A DNA stretch of 19,316 nt from JAIBAI01 sp044238875 (GCA_044238875.1 JBIICM010000030.1:1-19316); one strand, 5' to 3'. Counted from the first letter of the stretch, positions 1 through 8,112 are shown. Numbers and translations: made by a program. The notes: a model not told the origin generated them from the letters alone.

Positions 1-1
1 A

Positions 2-826
2 AGTGCAGCTGATGTTATCGCCACTGCCAGGCGATTTCCCATGATGAGCGAATATCAGGTGGTTATAATTAAGGAGGCTCAGCTGATGAAGGGCATTGAA
101 ACGCTCGAGGCATACGTCCGGCATCCGCAGCCCAGCACATTGCTTGTAATCTGTTACAAGGGAAAAGAACCCGACAAGCGGAAGGCTTTTGCTAAACTCG
201 TTGAGAAAGAAGCTGTTTACGTAAAATCAGACCGCCTGAAGGATGAAAAAATTCCAGAATGGGTGAGCCGCTTTCTTTTCAAAAGGGGTTATAAAATTCA
301 ACCCAAGGCAGCCATTATGATGGCTGAATTTGTTGGAAATGAACTTGAAAAAGTAGCCAATGAAGCAGAAAAACTGATGGTGAATTTTCAGCCCGGATAC
401 GAATTCAATGAAAAAGATGTGGAAAGACTGGTGGGTATTAGTCGTGAGTACAATGTTTTTGAGCTTCAAAAAGCCCTCGGCCAGAAAGATATCTACACTG
501 CCAATAAGATTACCTTCTTCATGGCTGGTCAGTCAAAAAACCATCCCATTCAAATGATCCTTGGCTCATTTAACGGCTATTTCACCAAACTGCTTCATTA
601 TCAGTGGCTCAAAAACCGCGGTGAAACAGATATTGCCCGATCAATGGGAATTCCTCCATTCTTCATGCGCGATTATGAAACAGCTGCCCGAAATTATTCA
701 CCGGCAAAAGTCATCCGCATCATACATCATTTGCGCGATTATGATCTGCGTAGCAAAGGCGTAAACAACGACGGAACCTCCGGTGGAGAATTGCTTAAAG
801 AACTCATTTTTAAAATACTGCACTGA
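2..826 (+). CDS. holA: DNA polymerase III delta subunit (HolA), 5'-truncated by window edge
   Basis: Delta subunit of the clamp loader, which opens the beta sliding clamp and loads it on primed DNA. The reading frame is open from base 2 and already reads SADVIATARRFPMMSE before the first Met at 41, so the gene begins outside the window and 41 is not the start. The run RRFPMMSEYQVVIIKEAQ matches the N-terminal AAA+-like domain of HolA. Domain II follows with FLFKRGYKIQPKAAIMMAEFVGNELEKVANEAEKL, and then the helical collar domain (KALGQKDIYTANKI, NHPIQMILGSFNGYFTKLLHY). The C-terminus is intact. The stop codon overlaps the start of the EVE-domain gene (TGATG), implying translational coupling. 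Family assignment rests on recognised motifs and domain order, not on a search. Confidence 0.9.
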   Translation, partial: SAADVIATARRFPMMSEYQVVIIKEAQLMKGIETLEAYVRHPQPSTLLVICYKGKEPDKRKAFAKLVEKEAVYVKSDRLKDEKIPEWVSRFLFKRGYKIQPKAAIMMAEFVGNELEKVANEAEKLMVNFQPGYEFNEKDVERLVGISREYNVFELQKALGQKDIYTANKITFFMAGQSKNHPIQMILGSFNGYFTKLLHYQWLKNRGETDIARSMGIPPFFMRDYETAARNYSPAKVIRIIHHLRDYDLRSKGVNNDGTSGGELLKELIFKILH

Positions 827-1233
827 TGCAATACTGGCTTGTAAAATCTGAACCTTCGGCATACTCCTGGGATCAATTGAACAAAGATGGAAAAACTGTC
901 TGGGATGGTGTGCGCAATTACCAGGCCCGGAATAACCTGAAGCTGATGAAGAAAAATGATCTTGTGCTTTTTTATCACAGCAACGAAGGCATGGCGGTTC
1001 AGGGTGTAACGAAAGTAGCCAGAGCATTTTTTCAGGATCCCGGCACCGACGATCCACGCTGGGTTTCTGTTGAACTCAAACCTAACAAGGCGTTTAAAAA
1101 GGTTGTTACACTTGAACAGATCAAGAAGGATCCGCTGCTTGAAAACATCGCGCTGATTAAACAGTCGCGCCTGAGCGTAATGCCCCTGAGCGAGGATGAA
1201 TTCAACCGTATTGTTTCACTTGGCGCCGGGTGA
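826..1233 (+). CDS. EVE domain-containing protein
   Basis: A 135-residue protein that is essentially one EVE domain, a PUA-related fold. Members such as human THYN1 bind modified bases in DNA or RNA, and bacterial ones are often linked to modified-base recognition. Visible family features are the N-terminal MQYWLVKSEPSAYSWDQL, the loop KTVWDGVRNYQARNNL, the strand NDLVLFYHSN, and the closing IALIKQSRLSVMPLSEDEFNRI. The length is normal for a single-domain member. The ATG overlaps the holA stop by one base, so the two are probably cotranscribed and coupled. No restriction or methylation gene is nearby, so a housekeeping role is more likely than defence. The ligand cannot be read from sequence. 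Confidence 0.9.
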   Translation: MQYWLVKSEPSAYSWDQLNKDGKTVWDGVRNYQARNNLKLMKKNDLVLFYHSNEGMAVQGVTKVARAFFQDPGTDDPRWVSVELKPNKAFKKVVTLEQIKKDPLLENIALIKQSRLSVMPLSEDEFNRIVSLGAG

Positions 1234-1254
1234 ACGCGATAAGCAATTATCAGA

Positions 1255-1262
1255 TAGTTTTG
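1255..1262 (+). promoter_or_regulatory. Possible -7 promoter box (TAGTTTTG)
   Basis: Exact match to the Bacteroidota -7 consensus TAnnTTTG, ending 7 nt before the ATG at 1270. No TTTG -33 element lies 19-21 nt upstream. If used, the transcript of the ceramidase-like gene would be leaderless or nearly so. A small stem with a GNRA-type loop (GATAA-GCAA-TTATC, 1239-1252) lies just upstream but has no T-run. Confidence 0.3.
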
Positions 1263-1269
1263 CAGATCA

Positions 1270-2973
1270 ATGAAGGCCGGGGCAGGTAAAGTAAAAGTGA
1301 GCTTCCGCAAGGCTGTTTTGCCCTTGCAGGGATATCCGCGTGTTGGGGTAATGGCCGACGGTTTCGAAACAGATCTTTATGCCCGCGCATTTATCTTCAG
1401 TCAGGATAATCAAACCCTTGCACTGGTGGTGCTTGAATGCGGATTTATCAGTCACCATCTGAAAGCCGCGCTGATTGAAAAATGCACCGAAGTATTGCCT
1501 GAGGCAAAACTTGAATTGCGCAACCTCATGTTATGCGCCCAGCACACCCATAGCGCCCCGGGCGGTCATTCACATTATGCCTTTCATAATATTACCAGCA
1601 AAGGGTTTCGTCCTGAGATATTTCAGGCGTATCTGAATGCCAGCTCTGAGGCATTGGTGATGGCCTGGCGTGATCTTGAACAGTGCATACTTACTTACAA
1701 TGCGGGAGAATTTGCTGAAGATGCCGATGTTGCCTTTAACCGTTCTCTTGATGCCTACAACCGCAACCACGATGTTGTTCAGCGGGATGAAATGAACACC
1801 CATCTGGCCCTGAACAGAATGATGAAGCAACTAAGGATTGGTACAAAAGAGCCGGGTGACAAGGGATTGATCAACTGGTTTGGTGTGCAGGCCAATTCAA
1901 TCAGCGCTGCCGGTCAGAAAGTACATGCTGATAATAAAGGATATGCTGCATCACTGCTTGAAAACGATCAGCGCACCGGGCCCAATTTTATTGCCGCCTT
2001 CTGCCCGGAAGCAGCAGCAGATGTTTCACCAAATTATTACGGGCGCGCTAAATGGTGGGCGCGAGGCCGTTATGAAGACGAGTATAAAAGCGCTTATGCA
2101 AACGGCTTCCTTCAGTTTGAATTGGCCAGACAAATGGCCGAAGATGAATCATACCAGATTCCTATTAGCGGAAGGCTTGATGCCTTACTGCTCTTTGCCG
2201 ACATGTCAGCCATCACCTGTGACGCAGATCTGATTAACGGAGGCGAGGCTGATAGCACCGGTTCGCCGGCTGCCGGTCTTGCATTTCTTGAAGGAACACC
2301 TCCCGACATTTATGGTACGGATGCCTTTACTACCGGTTTGCTCAGGCTGATCATCAATTACAAAGAGCTGCTCTCCGGCTTACCCCTTTTGAGTACCAGA
2401 TCAGAGCGCAAAAGACTAAGGGAGCTGAAAAAGCTGCATGAACCAAAAACCATTGCGATTGAACTGAAAGAGAAGCGGGTGCTGGGGTACCGTAAACTCA
2501 ACAAACTTCCGTTGCCATCGGTGCTTGCTGACCTTACAGAGGAGGTAAAACGGCAGTATGAGGCTGGAGCCCTGAAAGAGCACAGCTGGATGCCGGATGT
2601 TGTTCCCCTGCAGATATTTCGCATCGGGGAGCTGGCCATTCTTGGTTTCCCGGGTGACCTCAGCACCACGGCAGGTATGCGCCTGAGAAAAACCGTGATG
2701 GAGCAGCTTGAGCCTCACGGCATCCTTGATGTAGTGATAACAACTTATGCCAACGAACAGGCCGGCTATGCAGTAACGCCTGAAGAATACATGGAACAGG
2801 GGTTTGAAGGCGGCTACACCCTTTTCGGCAGGATGACGCTACCCGCCTATCAGACATTGTTCAGAAAACTTGCGGCCAACTTAATCAAACCTGAAAAGGA
2901 AAGACAATTCAAAAGCAACACAACACCTCCGGTATTCTCCCGCGAGGAGCTTGACCGGCGAAGCTTCAGGTGA
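1270..2973 (+). CDS. Neutral/alkaline ceramidase-like protein with altered metal-site residues
   Basis: A 567-residue protein of the neutral (non-lysosomal) ceramidase family, whose active members hydrolyse the amide bond of ceramide with a zinc ion. Family marks: HTHSAPGG (residues 92-99), the asparagine-rich NRSLDAYNRN (157-166), ADNKGYAASLL (220-230), CPEAAADVSPN (245-255), FPGDLSTTAGMRLR (460-473) and YANEQAGYAVTPEEY (493-507). I see no signal peptide, unlike secreted ceramidases. From memory of the Pseudomonas aeruginosa enzyme, the second zinc-ligand His (in HSTSM/HGTSM) is Gln207 here (VQANSI), the Glu ligand (in PGE-TT) is Asp463, and Tyr of the RYEG motif is Phe512; the ligand Tyr is kept (Tyr500). 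This may be a non-ceramidase hydrolase or a catalytically altered homologue. It lies 36 bp after the EVE gene and may be cotranscribed or have its own promoter. Confidence 0.82.
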   Translation: MKAGAGKVKVSFRKAVLPLQGYPRVGVMADGFETDLYARAFIFSQDNQTLALVVLECGFISHHLKAALIEKCTEVLPEAKLELRNLMLCAQHTHSAPGGHSHYAFHNITSKGFRPEIFQAYLNASSEALVMAWRDLEQCILTYNAGEFAEDADVAFNRSLDAYNRNHDVVQRDEMNTHLALNRMMKQLRIGTKEPGDKGLINWFGVQANSISAAGQKVHADNKGYAASLLENDQRTGPNFIAAFCPEAAADVSPNYYGRAKWWARGRYEDEYKSAYANGFLQFELARQMAEDESYQIPISGRLDALLLFADMSAITCDADLINGGEADSTGSPAAGLAFLEGTPPDIYGTDAFTTGLLRLIINYKELLSGLPLLSTRSERKRLRELKKLHEPKTIAIELKEKRVLGYRKLNKLPLPSVLADLTEEVKRQYEAGALKEHSWMPDVVPLQIFRIGELAILGFPGDLSTTAGMRLRKTVMEQLEPHGILDVVITTYANEQAGYAVTPEEYMEQGFEGGYTLFGRMTLPAYQTLFRKLAANLIKPEKERQFKSNTTPPVFSREELDRRSFR

Positions 2974-3015
2974 TTATTAACAGGTTAAAACAAGATGAAT
3001 TAAATTCGTTGAATT

Positions 3016-3735
3016 ATGAATACAAAAAAGCAGGCAATCACCATAGAGAACTACTTAGACAGTCATTTCATTCACCGCAGCAACTGGTTGAGGGCCGCTG
3101 TGCTGGGTGCTAATGACGGAATCATATCCATTTCAAGTCTTGCCATCGGGGTTGCAACAGCCAGTAACGAAAGAGACCCTATACTGCTGGCAACCGTTGC
3201 CGGATTAGTAGCTGGCGCCTTGTCAATGGCCGCCGGTGAATATGTTTCGGTCAGTTCTCAAACCGACATCGAGCGGGCGGATATAGCGAGAGAAAAGGAT
3301 GAACTTCAGCAAATGCCTGAGGCCGAGCTGAAAATACTGGCTGAGATTTATGAAAGAAGAGGCCTGAAAAAAGAAACAGCCCTGCAGGTGGCCAAAGAGC
3401 TAACGGAGGCAGATGCCCTTGGCGCCCATATAAGAGATGAATTGGGTATTAATGAGATAAGTCAGGCTAAACCAATTCAGGCGGCTTTTGCATCGGGTGC
3501 TGCATTTACGGCAGGCGGCTTGTTACCCCTGCTGGTTATCCTGTTTGCACCGGTGATATTCATGGAATATTACCTGTACGCTTTTACGATTTTATCACTC
3601 ACCATTCTTGGTGCAGTTTCTGCCAAAACAGGAGGTGCCGGAATCGGCAAAGCCATCCTGCGCATAGTCATATGGGGTACTGTGGCGATGGGTTTATCGG
3701 CACTGGTTGGCTATATTTTTGGCGTCAACGTTTAA
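3016..3735 (+). CDS. VIT1/CCC1-family Fe2+/Mn2+ transporter
   Basis: A 239-residue integral membrane protein of the vacuolar iron transporter family, which exports Fe2+ or Mn2+ from the cytoplasm in exchange for protons. The order is typical: a membrane hairpin with LRAAVLGANDGIISISSLAIG (residues 25-45), then GLVAGALSMAAGEYVSVSS (63-81), a cytoplasmic charged helical metal-binding segment (about 83-150, with IERADIAREKDELQQM and many Glu residues), and three C-terminal hydrophobic helices (about 155-239). Asp34 and Met71 have the same 37-residue spacing as the transport-site Asp and Met of the Eucalyptus VIT1. An imperfect -7 box (TAAATTCG, 3001-3008) ends 7 nt before the ATG. The stop codon is one base from the stop of the convergent methyltransferase gene. 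Confidence 0.92.
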   Translation: MNTKKQAITIENYLDSHFIHRSNWLRAAVLGANDGIISISSLAIGVATASNERDPILLATVAGLVAGALSMAAGEYVSVSSQTDIERADIAREKDELQQMPEAELKILAEIYERRGLKKETALQVAKELTEADALGAHIRDELGINEISQAKPIQAAFASGAAFTAGGLLPLLVILFAPVIFMEYYLYAFTILSLTILGAVSAKTGGAGIGKAILRIVIWGTVAMGLSALVGYIFGVNV

Positions 3736-3736
3736 T

Positions 3737-4501
3737 CTAAATTACCCGGCGGCGGAGTTCACCGATGATCAGAGCAGCGGCTATGGCTGCGTTGAGCGAT
3801 TCTGCTGATCGGCTGCCCGGCGGGTAGCCCGGAATGTTCAGCCGTTGGGTGATGAATGAATTTAGCTGTGGATTTATTCCGTGGGATTCACTGCCAATGA
3901 TTAACACGCCCGACAATGGTGGTGAAGGCTCATAAATGGATGTTCCGGTAAGGTCGGCAGCCAGCACTGGACAGCCCGGCTGCAGCGACCGGAAAAATTG
4001 TTCAGGATTCACGGCAGAAACATTTACCCGGGTAAATGAACCCATACTGGCCTGAATCACCTTAGGATTAGTCCAGTCAACCGTTTCCCCGCCGGTATAA
4101 ATATGCCGAATGCCAAACCAGTCGGCAAGCCTGATAAGGGTACCAAGGTTACCGGGATCGCGCAGATTATCGAGGTACAGGCTCAGTGCAGCAGGATCCA
4201 CAACAGGCATTTCCGGTTCAGGTATTTCACAAACGGCAATAACCTGCGGAGGGCTTTCAAGGGTGCTGATCTTTGACAACTCCTCTTTAGTGCAATGAAT
4301 CAGCTGAATAGCTTCTCTATTCAGCGCCCCTCCCTGCTGATTAATCCATTCTTCAGTGGCCAGGATTGCATGGCAGGGAAAGTTTTCACGCATCACCTCT
4401 TCGGCAATTTTAAGGCCCTCCGCCAGAAACTGCCGGTGCATCATCCGGTACTTTTTTTTGTGCAATGAGGTATAATGACTGATCTTGTTTTTGCCTGGCA
4501 T
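3737..4501 (-). CDS. TrmH/SpoU-family RNA 2'-O-methyltransferase
   Basis: A 254-residue SPOUT methyltransferase that transfers a methyl group from S-adenosylmethionine to a ribose 2'-OH in tRNA or rRNA. The N-terminal substrate-binding part contains HYTSLHKKKYRMMHRQFLAEG (about residues 9-29). The catalytic domain shows motif 1 DNLRDPGNLGTLIRLADWFG (111-130), motif 2 IIGSESHGI (201-209) and motif 3 SAESLNAAIAAAL (232-244), which form the knotted SAM pocket. Motif 2 has GSESHG where many members have GNEG-G. The substrate cannot be told from sequence. The gene is divergent from tamL, an arrangement I recall from other Bacteroidota, and the tamL -33 element lies inside the first codons of this gene. 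Its 3' end meets the VIT gene with a 1-bp gap. Confidence 0.92.
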   Translation of the reverse strand: MPGKNKISHYTSLHKKKYRMMHRQFLAEGLKIAEEVMRENFPCHAILATEEWINQQGGALNREAIQLIHCTKEELSKISTLESPPQVIAVCEIPEPEMPVVDPAALSLYLDNLRDPGNLGTLIRLADWFGIRHIYTGGETVDWTNPKVIQASMGSFTRVNVSAVNPEQFFRSLQPGCPVLAADLTGTSIYEPSPPLSGVLIIGSESHGINPQLNSFITQRLNIPGYPPGSRSAESLNAAIAAALIIGELRRRVI

Positions 4502-4520
4502 CGAAAAGCCTTTAAATTTG
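4490..4520 (+). promoter_or_regulatory. Consensus Bacteroidota promoter for tamL
   Basis: TTTG (4490-4493), a 19-nt spacer, then TAAATTTG (4513-4520). This fits the published Bacteroides/Flavobacterium consensus (TTTG or TTG, about 19 nt, TAnnTTTG) at every defined base. The -33 part lies inside the start of the divergent methyltransferase gene. Transcription would begin about 20 nt before the tamL ATG at 4547. A 7-bp inverted repeat (AAAGCCT 4505-4511, AGGCTTT 4521-4527) straddles the -7 box and could be an operator. Confidence 0.6.
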
Positions 4521-4546
4521 AGGCTTTAAAGGTACCAAAAGCCGGG

Positions 4547-6994
4547 ATGATTTTCAGGAAAATCGGGCATACTGCCCCTCTGTTTGCTGCGGTGATCAGC
4601 CTGGTGCTGTTGCATGCAGGGTGCAGCCCGGTGCGAAAACTGCGGCCAAACGAAAACTTACTGCGTTCATACAAGCTGCAGTTACAAGACAAAACCATTG
4701 GCCGTGAAGAGCTGAAAACTTATATCCGGCAAAAGCCCAATCGAAAGCTATTTGGAGTCTGGCGAATGAATTTGCAACTGTACAACCTTGTAAATCAAGA
4801 TAAATTTATTCCGCGTTATGAAATACGCAAACAAAAGCGGGCCGCGGAAAATTTACGCCGATCTGAAAAAAATGAATTGCTAAAGCGTAAGGGAAAGCGG
4901 CGAAGAGTAAGGATTAAAAAGGAGTACCCATTCAGTTTTTCGAGATGGTTATTAAGTATCGGCGACCCGCCGGTTATTCATGATAGCCTGCTAACGTCGC
5001 GCTCTACCAAACAACTTGAATTGTACCTTAAGAAAAATGGTTATTTCAATGCGAAAGTCACCGACACCGTAAGGGTCAAAAGAAAAAAGGCTGATGTTAT
5101 TTACAAATTTGAACCTGGCATTCCCTATACATTTGGACAAATCAGTTATGACATCCCTGATGAGTTGATAGGAGCCCTAATAAGTGCTGACCGGGTAAAT
5201 TCGCTGATCAGTAGCGGTGAGCGTTACAATTCAGACAAACTCGACGCAGAGCGCGACCGGATTACTGACTTTCTGAAGGACCGGGGTTATTATGCTTTTG
5301 TAAAAAACTATATCACCTATTCAGCCGACAGCGCTGTTGGAAATCACCGGGTTGATTTACGTGTTGAGCTTGAAAATCCGCTGGTGCGTGTGCCAGGTTT
5401 TGTTGACAGCACCCGGGAAACCAGACACAAAAGGTACAGGATCAATGATATTTATGTACTTGGCAACTACAATCTGCGACCCGATACAAGTCAGAAAAAC
5501 GATACGTTGTATTTTGACAATACCCATTATGTCTCTTCCGGTCAACTGCGTTTCAAGCCCAAAGCCATTAAACCTGCCATTTTTATTCAGCGGGGAGAGC
5601 TATACAACAAGCAATTGGCACTGAGAACTTACCGAAGAATTTCAGATTACCGATCATTTCGTTACATAAATATCCAATTCAGTCCGGTGAATACTGACAC
5701 TTCAGGTTTGCTCAATTGTGAAATTCAGGTAAGTCCCCTGCCCCGCCAGTCATTTACCGTTCAAACGCAGGCTACCAATACGCAAGGCAATATTGGTGTT
5801 GCCGGAGATTTTATTTATCAGAACAGAAACTTTTTCAAAGGCCTTGAGCTGTTTGAAATAAAACTAAACGCCGGTCTGGAGGTGCAACGCCTTGCGAGCA
5901 GTGAACAGGAAAATGCCAGTATCCAGGAATTTTTGCCCTTTAACACATTGCTGTTTGGCCCCGAATTATCCTTGCAATTCCCGAAACTGATCTGGCCATT
6001 CAGAAAGGTGCAGGGCAGTAACCAAAAAACCAGAATATCAAACTCATTTAATTTTCAGCAGCGACCTGATTATCAGCGTTCAATTTTCAACCTTTCTTTC
6101 GGCTACTCCTGGAAACCGTCGGCCCGACAGTCAATAATTTTCAACCCTGCGGAAATCAATTTTGTGAATGTTACCCTCGGAAAAAACTTTGAAAAGTTGC
6201 TCAATGAATCCAATAATCTATTCCTGAAAAACAGTTTCACCAGTCAGTTCATAACCAGTTCAAAGATCAGCTGGTTCTACTCCAATCAGCAACTGGATGA
6301 GAGAAAAAATTTCATGTACGCACAAGTTAACCTTGAAAGTTCCGGTTTGCTTTTTTCAGGCACACGCAGTTTATTCAGCAATCCGGCTAAGGATATTCAA
6401 GGCAAATATTTGGTTCTGGGAACCCGTTACTCACAGTTTTTAAGGTTTGACGCCGACCTCAGGTATTACAGGTTTGTAAACAAAAATGCCTCATGGGCGT
6501 ACCGGTTTATCCTTGGCCTTGGTATTCCATACGGCAACAGTGATGTTATGCCCTTTGTGCGTAGCTTTTTTTCAGGAGGCGCCAACGACCTGCGCGCCTG
6601 GCAGGTAAGATCAATTGGTCCGGGTTCATTCAGAGACACATTGGGTCGGCGATACGACCTGATCGGAGATATTAAGCTTGAATGGAATGTTGAATACCGC
6701 TTAAGGGTTTATAAACTTTTTGAAACAGCATTCTTTTTGGATGCCGGAAATGTTTGGCTGCGCAAGCCTGACCCTTCGCTATTGAACGGAGAATTTCGTT
6801 TCAACCGATTTTACAAAGAAATTGCCTTAGGTGCAGGTGTTGGCCTCCGGCTGAATTTTGATTATTTTATTGTAAGGCTTGATGCGGCGCATCCGCTGCA
6901 TGACCCTTCATTTATGCCTGGTGACAGATGGGCATTTGACCAGCTGATGCTTTCAAGGCTGAATTTTAATCTCGGAATTGCTTATCCGTTCTGA
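4547..6994 (+). CDS. tamL: TamL: lipoprotein BamA/TamA-family outer membrane assembly protein
   Basis: An 815-residue Omp85-superfamily protein, the Bacteroidota lipoprotein variant of TamA. With TamB it forms the translocation and assembly module that works in outer-membrane biogenesis. The start at 4547 gives a signal peptide with hydrophobic core PLFAAVISLVLL and a lipidation Cys26 (HAGC). A more upstream in-frame ATG (4475) would bury the signal and overlap the methyltransferase gene. After the Cys come SPVRKLRPNENLL and KPNRKLFGVWRMNLQLYNL, typical of TamL. POTRA-like repeats follow (for example LKKNGYFNAKVTDTVRVK), then the 16-strand-type barrel with GGANDLRAW in place of the BamA RGF/RGY loop-6 motif. 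The last strand, LNFNLGIAYPF, ends in Phe as outer-membrane barrels do. No tamB follows; the next gene is convergent. Confidence 0.88.
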   Translation: MIFRKIGHTAPLFAAVISLVLLHAGCSPVRKLRPNENLLRSYKLQLQDKTIGREELKTYIRQKPNRKLFGVWRMNLQLYNLVNQDKFIPRYEIRKQKRAAENLRRSEKNELLKRKGKRRRVRIKKEYPFSFSRWLLSIGDPPVIHDSLLTSRSTKQLELYLKKNGYFNAKVTDTVRVKRKKADVIYKFEPGIPYTFGQISYDIPDELIGALISADRVNSLISSGERYNSDKLDAERDRITDFLKDRGYYAFVKNYITYSADSAVGNHRVDLRVELENPLVRVPGFVDSTRETRHKRYRINDIYVLGNYNLRPDTSQKNDTLYFDNTHYVSSGQLRFKPKAIKPAIFIQRGELYNKQLALRTYRRISDYRSFRYINIQFSPVNTDTSGLLNCEIQVSPLPRQSFTVQTQATNTQGNIGVAGDFIYQNRNFFKGLELFEIKLNAGLEVQRLASSEQENASIQEFLPFNTLLFGPELSLQFPKLIWPFRKVQGSNQKTRISNSFNFQQRPDYQRSIFNLSFGYSWKPSARQSIIFNPAEINFVNVTLGKNFEKLLNESNNLFLKNSFTSQFITSSKISWFYSNQQLDERKNFMYAQVNLESSGLLFSGTRSLFSNPAKDIQGKYLVLGTRYSQFLRFDADLRYYRFVNKNASWAYRFILGLGIPYGNSDVMPFVRSFFSGGANDLRAWQVRSIGPGSFRDTLGRRYDLIGDIKLEWNVEYRLRVYKLFETAFFLDAGNVWLRKPDPSLLNGEFRFNRFYKEIALGAGVGLRLNFDYFIVRLDAAHPLHDPSFMPGDRWAFDQLMLSRLNFNLGIAYPF

Positions 6995-7074
6995 TTGGTG
7001 TTATTGATTCCCGCTTACGCCGCCCGGCCCGGCATTTATTTAATCATCCGATCATCTAAATATCAAAATAATAA

Positions 7075-7107
7075 AAAAGCAGGCAATAATAAATATCGCC
7101 TGCTTTT
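7075..7107. terminator. Bidirectional intrinsic terminator between tamL and the NYN gene
   Basis: A perfect 10-bp inverted repeat, AAAAGCAGGC (7075-7084) and GCCTGCTTTT (7098-7107), with a 13-nt AT-rich loop. It lies between two convergent genes. Read leftward, the stem is followed by six T, so it is a strong terminator for the NYN gene; read rightward, four T end tamL transcription. The rest of 6995-7161 shows no coding potential. Confidence 0.85.
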
Positions 7108-7161
7108 CAAAGATAAGCGTTTATAGCTGATGTTTAGCTGAAAATGGTATTGTAAAACGAA

Positions 7162-8112
7162 TCAGATAAAGTCTTCATCGTATTCGTCAAGTTCTGCTGA
7201 TAACTCAACATCAGCAGCCACTTTACGCACATTCTTGGCAACCTCATTGCCTTTCTCGTTTATCTCAACGGTAAATTCAACCGTATCACCATCGTGAATA
7301 TCGTTAAAATCTCCGTCAACAACATCGAGGTAATGGAAAAACAGATTATTGGGCGGATAGGCAACGAATCCATAACCACTCTTCATGTTAAGGGTTTTAG
7401 AAATCTTTACATCGCCTTTATCAATGATGTTTTTGTAGGTTTTTGGCGCACTTTCCTGCGTGACAAAAAGACCGGCAACCATAGGATCAGTAGCTCCAGA
7501 GGCGCTGTCAATCAGATCGTGCATTGCCACAGGGTATGAAACTTCTTCAAGCAGATCAGGAGATGTTTTGGTAACTATCTCTCTGCTGGTATCATCAGTG
7601 TATTCAAAATCCCAGCTAAGTACCATTATTCTGGTACCAAGGGTATTCACTTTTCTGATCAGCGGCACAAAATCACCATCGGATGTAATGAGTACCATGA
7701 TATCGTACTTTTTCATCCAAACAAGCTCTAGCGCTTCAAGGGCAAGCCATACGTCAATACCTTTCTCCTCTTTCCTGCCTGAGCGGGTGCGAAGGGGTAA
7801 ATAGTGTGTTACAACACCCTCGGTCATGAGCACATCATCAAATAAGCGATCATTGTATAACTGATTACCACGCTGACTCGCTTCGTAAGCACTCATCCGC
7901 CCTCTGAAATAATGCGCATCAACTACCTGGCACAACTTAAAGTCAACCCCCAGCTCTTTTGCTGCCTGATATCGAATAAAGGCGTGCAATCCCGCAATAC
8001 TGATTCTTCTCCTTTTCGGATGGAAGTAATTATAGTAATTACTGACGTGCAAAAAGTAGTTTCCATCGTAAAATACGCCAATTTTAACGACTCCTTCTCT
8101 CGGTTCTAACAT
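7162..8112 (-). CDS. NYN (PIN-like) ribonuclease with C-terminal cold-shock-like domain
   Basis: A 316-residue cytoplasmic protein. Residues 8-195 are a NYN domain (LabA/DUF88 type of the PIN superfamily), a predicted metal-dependent RNase. Acidic active-site positions are visible: Asp16 in KIGVFYDGNYF, Asp120 in KGIDVWLALEA, and Asp145/Asp147 in ITSDGDFVPLI. Residues about 232-297 resemble a cold-shock/OB fold (SGYGFVAY, NLFFHYLDV, GDTVEFTVE, KGNEVAKNVRK), suggesting nucleic-acid binding. The tail (300-316) is strongly acidic. The likely role is RNA processing or decay with an auxiliary RNA-binding domain; the target is unknown. The gene is alone, ended by the terminator at 7075-7107, and preceded by a 218-bp AT-rich gap. 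Confidence 0.85.
   Translation of the reverse strand: MLEPREGVVKIGVFYDGNYFLHVSNYYNYFHPKRRRISIAGLHAFIRYQAAKELGVDFKLCQVVDAHYFRGRMSAYEASQRGNQLYNDRLFDDVLMTEGVVTHYLPLRTRSGRKEEKGIDVWLALEALELVWMKKYDIMVLITSDGDFVPLIRKVNTLGTRIMVLSWDFEYTDDTSREIVTKTSPDLLEEVSYPVAMHDLIDSASGATDPMVAGLFVTQESAPKTYKNIIDKGDVKISKTLNMKSGYGFVAYPPNNLFFHYLDVVDGDFNDIHDGDTVEFTVEINEKGNEVAKNVRKVAADVELSAELDEYDEDFI

Noticed and set aside
41..43. ATG at 41 as the start of holA
   Set aside because: The frame is open upstream and encodes HolA-like residues, so the gene is only cut by the window edge.
698..1057. Antisense ORFs over holA, EVE and the ceramidase-like gene
   Set aside because: They run opposite to genes with clear family motifs, show no recognisable domain and have low-complexity translations.
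826..1233. EVE-domain gene as part of a defence system
   Set aside because: Neighbours are holA and metabolic or transport genes; no restriction, methylase or other defence gene lies nearby.
1239..1252. GATAA-GCAA-TTATC hairpin as a terminator after the EVE gene
   Set aside because: The stem is only 5 bp, AT-rich and without a T-run directly after it.
4475..4546. Longer tamL start at 4475
   Set aside because: It overlaps the divergent methyltransferase gene and the tamL promoter, and buries the lipoprotein signal sequence.
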